A DNA stretch of 11,629 nt from an uncultured Bacilli bacterium (GTDB lineage: Bacteria; Bacillota_I; Bacilli_A; RF39; UBA660): assembly GCA_947625005.1 (NCBI GenBank), contig CANQNA010000039.1:1-11629 (forward strand), written 5' to 3'. Under the pieces are notes generated by a model. That model saw nothing but the letters and a program-made list of their open reading frames with translations. It had not been told where the DNA came from and searched no databases. Position numbers and translations under genes: made by a program. Positions 7,656-11,629 of this stretch are shown one piece after another (the stretch's first letter is position 1; every line of letters starts with the position of its first letter).

Positions 7656-9080
7656 ATGAAGTTTAATAAAACAAAATTATTTTTATTGGGGTTAGTGTTT
7701 GGTACGTACTTAAGCATATTATCCGTTAATGCTGCATCTTTAAGTATTAAGACAGTTAGCACAACTGATAATGAAGCAAAATATGAATTATATCTTGTTG
7801 GTATTAAAGATACTGATAATATTTCAAACTTAACAATAAATATTGATAGTAGTAATGGAGCGGCTACTAAATCTATTACAAAAGCAGACAATATTACTGC
7901 AACTTGTAATAATAATGGATGTAATGGCATTACTATAACTGGTACAGGTGATGTAAAAATTGCTAATATTACTTTAAGCAATGGAACAACTGCAACAATT
8001 GATAATTTACTTTTAACAGCATCTGCTAGTGGATATACTTCCGTTTCATCTCCTGCAGTCAGTTTAAAAAGTGCGAGTGCTCCAGTAACTACAGAACCTG
8101 TAAAAAGTAGCAAAGCAACCTTAAGTGGATTAACTGTTACATCAGGAACTATATCTCCAACATTTTCTGAAAATGAAAAAAATTATACTATTAATGATAT
8201 TAAAGATACAATAAGTAGTATTACATTTAATCCAACTTGCGAACGTTGTCAAATAACTTATACTTGCAAAGAAAATTGTTCTGTATCAACTCAAACAAAC
8301 GGAAGAATTATGATAGAAGAGGGAGCTAATATAGTAGTTCTTACTAGTAAAAGTGAAGATGGAAAAAATACCGCAGAATACACTTTTACTATTTATCGAG
8401 GAGAAATTGAAGAACCAAGTGCTTATCTTACTGACTTATCTTTAAAAGATGCAACTCTTAGTCCAAAATTTGATATGCTTTTAAATGACTATACTGTAAC
8501 TGTTGATAAAGATGTAGAAAAATTAGATATAACTTATACTTTGGAAGATCCTAAGGCAAGTGTAGAAATTAAGGGAAACGATAAACTAAAAGATGGAGAA
8601 AATACTGTAACAATTACTGTTACAAGTAGTGATAGCAAAAGTAAACAAGTATATACTATAATTGTTACAAAAGAAGATATTTGTGATCCTGAAAAAGAAG
8701 ATTGTGAAGGAGAAGAAAAATTAGAAGAAACAAAAATTAAGAAAAAGAAAAATACTTGGTTAATCGTTCTTTTATCAGTAATTGGAGTTCTTATAATTGG
8801 AGGAGTAGGATTTATCTTATTTAAGAAAAAGAAGAAAAAAAATAAAGATAATAAAGATGATAAAAATAAACCTAAAAAAGGGAAGAAATTAAAAGACATG
8901 TTAGTAGAACCTGAAGAAGAGGAAGAAGAAACTGTTGAAGAAAATGAAGTCCCTCTTCAAGATGAAACTATAGCTAGTGAAGATAAAGAGGAAAATATAA
9001 TCACCCCTAGAGTAAAACCTAGTGTTGAAGATGCTTTAGAAGATTTAATGAAAACTAAAGAAATTGAACTTAAAGATTAA
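7656..9080 (+). CDS. Single-pass surface protein with cohesin-like and cadherin-like beta domains
   Basis: This 474-residue type I membrane protein has a clear signal peptide (basic start, hydrophobic core about 7-22, likely cleavage after VNA26). Residues 27-135 form a Thr/Asn-rich beta domain resembling cohesin-type modules. Two cadherin-like beta-sandwich repeats follow (about 154-248 and 256-339); both begin with an L-x-x-L/V...G/AT-L/I-S-P-x-F pattern and contain an NYT/DYT turn. Six extracellular cysteines cluster (C84/C89 and C195/198/204/208), with two more at 343/350 before the membrane, suggesting disulfides. A membrane helix lies at about 367-389. The cytoplasmic tail is first Lys-rich, then Glu-rich, and ends PSVEDALEDLMKTKEI. 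The family architecture suggests adhesion or envelope scaffolding, with the tail available for a cytoplasmic partner; this is inferred. It is monocistronic, with its own promoter and terminator. Confidence 0.85.
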   Translation: MKFNKTKLFLLGLVFGTYLSILSVNAASLSIKTVSTTDNEAKYELYLVGIKDTDNISNLTINIDSSNGAATKSITKADNITATCNNNGCNGITITGTGDVKIANITLSNGTTATIDNLLLTASASGYTSVSSPAVSLKSASAPVTTEPVKSSKATLSGLTVTSGTISPTFSENEKNYTINDIKDTISSITFNPTCERCQITYTCKENCSVSTQTNGRIMIEEGANIVVLTSKSEDGKNTAEYTFTIYRGEIEEPSAYLTDLSLKDATLSPKFDMLLNDYTVTVDKDVEKLDITYTLEDPKASVEIKGNDKLKDGENTVTITVTSSDSKSKQVYTIIVTKEDICDPEKEDCEGEEKLEETKIKKKKNTWLIVLLSVIGVLIIGGVGFILFKKKKKKNKDNKDDKNKPKKGKKLKDMLVEPEEEEEETVEENEVPLQDETIASEDKEENIITPRVKPSVEDALEDLMKTKEIELKD

Positions 9081-9105
9081 ATAATAAAAATCACTTGAAT
9101 ATAAT
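9077..9105 (+). promoter_or_regulatory. Candidate gdpD promoter with its -10 in the terminator loop
   Basis: A consensus -10 TATAAT (9100-9105) lies in the terminator loop. A weak -35 TTAAAT (9077-9082) is 17 bp upstream and overlaps the previous stop codon. Initiation at about 9111-9112 would start the RNA at the AGGTGA ribosome site, after the left arm, so the hairpin could not form. Confidence 0.45.
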
Positions 9106-9123
9106 TAATCAGGTGATTTTTTT
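9086..9123 (+). terminator. Strong terminator after the 7656 gene, with the gdpD ribosome site in its 3' arm
   Basis: AAAAATCACTTGA (9086-9098) pairs with TCAGGTGATTTTT (9109-9121): 13 bp with one G-U pair and a 10-nt loop, followed by a T-run to 9123. AGGTGA (9111-9116) in the 3' arm is also the only Shine-Dalgarno for the ATG at 9124. Confidence 0.88.
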
Positions 9124-9762
9124 ATGATAATTGCCCATAGAGGTTTAGTTACTGATAAAATAAAAGAAAATACTTTAGCCGCTTTTATTAATGCTTTAAA
9201 TAATAATTATGATGGTATTGAGCTAGATATTAGAAAAACTAAAGATAATAAAATAGTAGTTTTACATGATCCCTTAATAAATAGAACCAGTAATGGTAGT
9301 GGATATATTAAAAACTTTACTTATAAAGAATTAACTAAATTTAATTTTGGAACTAAAAAATACAAAGCAAAAATACCTTTATTAAAAGACGTGTTTTTAA
9401 ATATTAATAATACTAATATAATAATTGAACTTAAAGAAACTTTTACAGTTCAAGAATTAGAAAAAGTTTTAAAATATAATAGAAATAATAAAATATATTT
9501 TTGTAGTTTTTTTCTTAAACATTTAGAAGAAATAAAAAGCCTTAATTATCCCAAAGGACTAATCAATTATCTTTTAAATAGTAATATTGATTATAATAAA
9601 TACGATTTTTATCTTTTATATTATAAATTTTATAACGATTCTGTTCTAAAAAAATTAAATAAAATTAAGAAAGAATTATTTTTATATGGAATTAACAAAT
9701 ATAAAGATTTAAATGCCAAAAAATATTCTTCTAAGAAAGTTAACTACATTGTAAAATATTAA
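9124..9762 (+). CDS. Glycerophosphodiester phosphodiesterase family protein
   Basis: This 212-residue protein is at the short end of a family that is usually about 240-250 residues. Catalytic signatures of the TIM-barrel GDPD family are present: HRG (5-7), ENT (15-17), the metal-binding E33-x-D35 (GIELDI), HD (48-49), IPLLKD (84-89) and IELKE (101-105). The enzyme hydrolyses glycerophosphodiesters to glycerol-3-phosphate and an alcohol. There is no signal peptide, so it should be cytoplasmic. The C-terminal third (after about residue 130) is Lys/Tyr/Asn-rich and poorly conserved by eye, and the canonical late Trp/Asn motif is not evident, though the family's metal and acid-base residues are all in place. 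The start is fixed by AGGTGA at 9111-9116, inside the preceding terminator. Confidence 0.88.
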   Translation: MIIAHRGLVTDKIKENTLAAFINALNNNYDGIELDIRKTKDNKIVVLHDPLINRTSNGSGYIKNFTYKELTKFNFGTKKYKAKIPLLKDVFLNINNTNIIIELKETFTVQELEKVLKYNRNNKIYFCSFFLKHLEEIKSLNYPKGLINYLLNSNIDYNKYDFYLLYYKFYNDSVLKKLNKIKKELFLYGINKYKDLNAKKYSSKKVNYIVKY

Positions 9763-9786
9763 ATTAAAAAAAAGCATCAAATTTGG

Positions 9787-9815
9787 TTGAAAGTCTAAAA
9801 TTAAGATGTTATAAT
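9787..9815 (+). promoter_or_regulatory. Strong promoter of the rpsU operon (extended -10)
   Basis: A -35 TTGAAA (9787-9792), a 17-bp spacer and a consensus -10 TATAAT (9810-9815) are preceded by TGt (9807-9809), making an extended -10. This is the best promoter in the window. The leader is about 23 nt and contains GGGAGGG (9831-9837) before the ATG at 9845. Confidence 0.85.
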
Positions 9816-9844
9816 ATTTTAAGAAATGAAGGGAGGGAAAAAAT

Positions 9845-10036
9845 ATGACAAAAGTTGAAGTTAGAAACGGAAATGTTGATGGAGCTTTAAAAAGATTTAA
9901 AATGAAAGTTGCAAAAAGCGGTGTCCCTTCTGAACTAAAAAAACATAAACATTATGAAAAACCTGGAGTAAAAAGACGTAACGAAAAAAAAGAAATGATT
10001 AAAAATTCTCGTAAAAGAAGAAAAAGAAACGACTAG
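9845..10036 (+). CDS. rpsU: 30S ribosomal protein S21
   Basis: The gene encodes 63 residues, typical for S21 of Bacillota. The start MTKVEVRNG, the segment GALKRFKMKV and a very basic C-terminus (KNSRKRRKRND) are characteristic. S21 sits near the 3' end of 16S rRNA on the 30S subunit and assists initiation. The AAGGGAGGG ribosome site and the strong promoter fit high expression. In Bacillota it is normally followed directly by yqeY. Here the original junction is duplicated: the last five codons and the stop lie inside the 44-bp direct repeat, so rpsU itself remains intact. Confidence 0.97.
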   Translation: MTKVEVRNGNVDGALKRFKMKVAKSGVPSELKKHKHYEKPGVKRRNEKKEMIKNSRKRRKRND

Positions 10037-10064
10037 GTGAAAATATGAATGAACAAATAAAAAA
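10021..10064 (+). repeat. 44-bp direct repeat, copy 1 (rpsU-yqeY junction)
   Basis: This copy is identical to 10721-10764, exactly 700 bp away. It holds the last 16 nt of rpsU with its stop, the 8-nt gap containing the yqeY Shine-Dalgarno, and the first 20 nt of yqeY. Here the yqeY start reads M-N-E-Q-I-K-K and then meets TAG (10066-10068), so it is a dead start that could yield only a 7-residue peptide. Identity stops sharply on both sides (g/t at 10020/10720, g/a at 10065/10765). Confidence 0.97.
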
Positions 10065-10152
10065 GTAGAAAAGAAGTAATTACATATAAAAAAATAATCA
10101 CCTTGGGAAATACAGGAAAAAATCAAATAAAAGTTCACATAAATGAAAAAAA

Positions 10153-10158
10153 TATAAT
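10153..10158 (+). promoter_or_regulatory. Possible -10 box for the inserted gene
   Basis: TATAAT lies 32 nt before the ATG at 10191. The best -35-like hexamer, TTCACA (10134-10139), is only 13 bp upstream, too close for normal spacing. Read-through from the rpsU promoter is an equally good explanation for expression. Confidence 0.25.
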
Positions 10159-10190
10159 TAAATTTTTACATATTATTGAGAGGAATAAAA

Positions 10191-10703
10191 ATGATTAAAA
10201 ATTTAACAGAAGAATACATATTGGATTTTTTAAAAAATTATTTAAAAGCTTTTAGTACAAAGCTCCAAATTATACTTCTATTTCTACTTTCTATTCTTTT
10301 TATAATTTTAGCGATTGTATTTTTTAAAAAGAAAAATTCAAAATTTTTTTCTATAATCTTTATTGGCACTTCAATTTCTTTAATGTTTTTAATATATGAT
10401 TGTTATGAAAAATATTTTGTAGTTAAATATTCTTTAGACAATAAAACATATTCAATAGTAGAAAGTAAAGTTATAAATAAAAAAGAAAAATGGGGGATGC
10501 CTCAAGACATTGGATATAACAGTTACTACATTTATTTTAATTCTAAAGAAAAAGACAACACAATGAAAGTCGATAGTAGTTTATATAAAAAAATTAAAAT
10601 TGGTGATATATATTATCTACTTTATGTTAGAAAAAAAGATAAAACATATCTGTTAGAAATATTTAGCAAAGAAGAGTATAAATTATATAATAATATTAAA
10701 TAA
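10191..10703 (+). CDS. Hypothetical two-helix membrane protein carried on the insertion
   Basis: I recognise no family. The ATG at 10191 is chosen because GAGAGG (10178-10183) precedes it at 7 nt; an upstream in-frame TTG at 10176 overlaps that ribosome site and is unlikely. The 170-residue product has a short amphipathic N-terminus, two hydrophobic helices (about 26-45 and 52-69) separated by a short KKKNSK loop, and a C-terminal soluble domain (about 75-170) rich in Tyr and Lys. That domain holds VIES-like strands, NSYYIYF (110-116), KIGDIYYLLY (136-145) and a Tyr-rich end, which looks like a small beta domain. With both ends likely cytoplasmic (positive-inside rule on the loop is ambiguous), orientation is uncertain. 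It is the only gene on the insert, has no detectable mobility function, and lies in the rpsU transcript. Confidence 0.8.
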   Translation: MIKNLTEEYILDFLKNYLKAFSTKLQIILLFLLSILFIILAIVFFKKKNSKFFSIIFIGTSISLMFLIYDCYEKYFVVKYSLDNKTYSIVESKVINKKEKWGMPQDIGYNSYYIYFNSKEKDNTMKVDSSLYKKIKIGDIYYLLYVRKKDKTYLLEIFSKEEYKLYNNIK

Positions 10704-10720
10704 TCTATATGTATAAATTT

Positions 10721-10764
10721 AAAAAGAAACGACTAGGTGAAAATATGAATGAACAAATAAAAAA
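10721..10764 (+). repeat. 44-bp direct repeat, copy 2 (functional yqeY start)
   Basis: This copy is identical to 10021-10064. The former rpsU 3' end (10721-10736) is now untranslated leader, and AGGTGA (10735-10740) followed by the ATG at 10745 starts the intact yqeY. The duplication therefore preserved the ribosome sites of both flanking genes. Confidence 0.97.
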
Positions 10765-11185
10765 AGATTTAGTTGACTCTATGAAAAATCAAGACAAATT
10801 TAAAACTTCAGTTCTAAGAATGCTTAAAAGTGCTATTCAAAGTGAAGCAATTAACAAAAAACATGAATTAAACGATGATGAGGTTATTGCGGTAATAAAA
10901 AAGCAAGTAAAAGTAAGAACATCATCTATGGAAGAATATACAAAATATAATAGAACTGATTTAGCAGATGATTTAAAAAAAGAAATAGAGATATTAAATG
11001 CTTATTTACCTGAAGAATTAAGTGATGATGAAGTCATTAAGATAATTGATGAAACCATTAATCTTGAAAAAGCAGAAACTATCAAAGATATGGGTAGAGT
11101 AATTAAAGCAATTGCTGCAACTTATGGTAGTAGAGTAGATATGGGTAAAATAAGTAGTCTTGTTAAAGATAAATTAAATAATTAA
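10745..11185 (+). CDS. yqeY: GatB/YqeY domain-containing protein
   Basis: The gene encodes 146 residues, close to B. subtilis YqeY (148). The ATG at 10745 is chosen over an in-frame ATG at 10709 because that extension only translates the duplicated rpsU tail (KKRLGEN), whereas AGGTGA sits 4 nt before 10745. Family features are the helical N-terminal half with [12 protein letters not shown], the [18 protein letters not shown] segment, AYLPEEL (86-92), MGRVIKAI (116-123) and the [11 protein letters not shown] end. The domain resembles the tail of GatB, which binds tRNA in amidotransferases; stand-alone YqeY has no firmly established role. It is normally the second gene of the rpsU operon, and here the insertion lies between them. 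mscL follows 13 bp later. Confidence 0.94.
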   Translation: MNEQIKKDLVDSMKNQDKFKTSVLRMLKSAIQSEAINKKHELNDDEVIAVIKKQVKVRTSSMEEYTKYNRTDLADDLKKEIEILNAYLPEELSDDEVIKIIDETINLEKAETIKDMGRVIKAIAATYGSRVDMGKISSLVKDKLNN

Positions 11186-11198
11186 GGAAGTAAGGTAT

Positions 11199-11609
11199 AT
11201 GAAGAATTTTATAAAAGAGTTTAAAGAATTCATTAATAAAGGCAACGTTGTTGATTTAGCAGTTGGTGTTATTATTGGTACAGCTTTTTCGAAAATTGTT
11301 TCTAGTATAGTAAATGATATAATTATGCCAATTGTAGGAATTCTTATTGGTGGACACGATTTTTCCAATCTTTCAATAAAATTTAGAGATGCTTCAATAA
11401 TGTATGGAAGTTTTATTCAAAATGTTTTAGATTTTCTTATAATAGCAATTTGTGTATTTATCTTTGTTAAAATAGTTAATAAAATAACTAGAAAAGAAGA
11501 AAAGAAAAAGGAAGAAGAAACTACTCCAAAAAAAGATGATCAAATTGTTTTATTAGAAGAAATTAGAGATTTATTAAAAGAAAAGAAAACAACAAAAAAA
11601 GCAAAATAA
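11199..11609 (+). CDS. mscL: Large-conductance mechanosensitive channel MscL
   Basis: The 136-residue protein matches the family (about 130-150). MscL is a homopentameric membrane channel that opens under tension to release solutes in hypo-osmotic shock. Signatures are the N-terminal amphipathic helix [15 protein letters not shown]1 with [20 protein letters not shown] (17-36) and [14 protein letters not shown] (39-52), a short periplasmic loop, TM2 (about 69-96), a charged linker of Lys/Glu, and the cytoplasmic bundle helix [10 protein letters not shown] (118-127). Start is at the ATG with AAGGAAG (11184-11190) overlapping the yqeY stop. It appears co-transcribed with yqeY. Only 20 nt follow its stop in the window, so no terminator can be judged. 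Confidence 0.97.
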   Translation: MKNFIKEFKEFINKGNVVDLAVGVIIGTAFSKIVSSIVNDIIMPIVGILIGGHDFSNLSIKFRDASIMYGSFIQNVLDFLIIAICVFIFVKIVNKITRKEEKKKEEETTPKKDDQIVLLEEIRDLLKEKKTTKKAK

Positions 11610-11629
11610 AAGATTTTAAATACTGGTTT

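Larger units (their letters stand above)
10065..10720 (+). mobile_element. 656-bp insertion between rpsU and yqeY, of unknown type
   Basis: This segment separates two genes that are normally adjacent and is bounded by the 44-bp direct repeats. It contains about 125 nt of leader and one membrane protein gene (10191-10703). I see no transposase, integrase, terminal inverted repeats or tRNA. A 44-bp duplication is far longer than insertion-sequence target duplications (commonly 2-14 bp). Possible origins are att-type site-specific or homologous integration of a small circle, a repair event, or an assembly artefact. Composition is as AT-rich as the host. Confidence 0.6.

Noticed and set aside
8817..8885. 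A-rich repetitive tract
   Set aside because: It encodes the Lys/Asp/Asn-rich juxtamembrane tail and shows no regular repeat unit, so it was not called as a tandem repeat.
8534..8899. 121-codon minus-strand open frame
   Set aside because: It is antisense to the Lys-rich tail of the surface protein; its poly-Phe/Ser composition is the complement of Lys codons. The other minus-strand frames (2040-2261, 5753-6157, 7111-7302, 7625-8113, 9935-10138, 11174-11368) were rejected on the same kind of grounds.
10035..10103. Possible pairing of AGGTGA (10035-10040) with TCACCT (10098-10103) to sequester the first-copy ribosome site
   Set aside because: Only 6 bp across a 57-nt loop with no flanking extension; chance is sufficient.
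10709..10744. 12-residue N-terminal extension of YqeY from an upstream ATG
   Set aside because: The extension only translates the duplicated rpsU 3' end. The proper ribosome site precedes the ATG at 10745, and the shorter form matches family length.

Overview
This is an AT-rich, densely packed chromosomal window in which every gene lies on the + strand. The gene content (RecD2-type helicase, Frr, LepA, HemW, S21, YqeY, MscL), the strong AGGAGG-type ribosome sites and sigma-A-like promoters point to a low-GC Bacillota lineage. An uncultured Bacilli, Erysipelotrichia or Mollicutes-related gut organism is likely, but that is inference and no marker here fixes the taxon. All 14 called genes end in TAA (11) or TAG (3). 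None uses TGA as a stop or as Trp, and every Trp codon I checked is TGG.

Layout. 1-1127: the C-terminal part of a RecD2-like helicase, translationally coupled to a 44-residue membrane peptide and closed by a terminator. 1128-1389: a spacer with a possible broken small ORF and a promoter. 1390-2628: an unrecognised, probably tail-anchored protein. 2670-6704: frr, a small Rpn-like PD-(D/E)XK protein, lepA and hemW; lepA-hemW is the classical Bacillota pair, but the usual hrcA-grpE-dnaK partners do not follow. 6761-9080: two cell-surface proteins, one an anchored DUF6273-like protein and the other a signal-peptide, cohesin/cadherin-like, single-pass protein with a long charged cytoplasmic tail. 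9124-9762: a glycerophosphodiester phosphodiesterase-like protein. 9845-11609: the rpsU-yqeY operon followed by mscL.

The most distinctive structure is in the rpsU-yqeY operon. A 44-bp perfect direct repeat (10021-10064 and 10721-10764) spans the rpsU stop, the yqeY ribosome site and the first yqeY codons. It brackets a 656-bp insert carrying one two-helix membrane protein gene. The duplication leaves rpsU and yqeY both intact. A second notable point is regulatory compaction. Before gdpD, a terminator hairpin, a consensus -10 (in its loop) and the next gene's Shine-Dalgarno (in its 3' arm) share about 40 bp. Several other promoters place transcription start at or next to the Shine-Dalgarno.

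I found no CRISPR array, tRNA, rRNA, transposase, recombinase or recognisable defence system. Most of the window is ordinary housekeeping sequence, and its novelty is in small-scale architecture.
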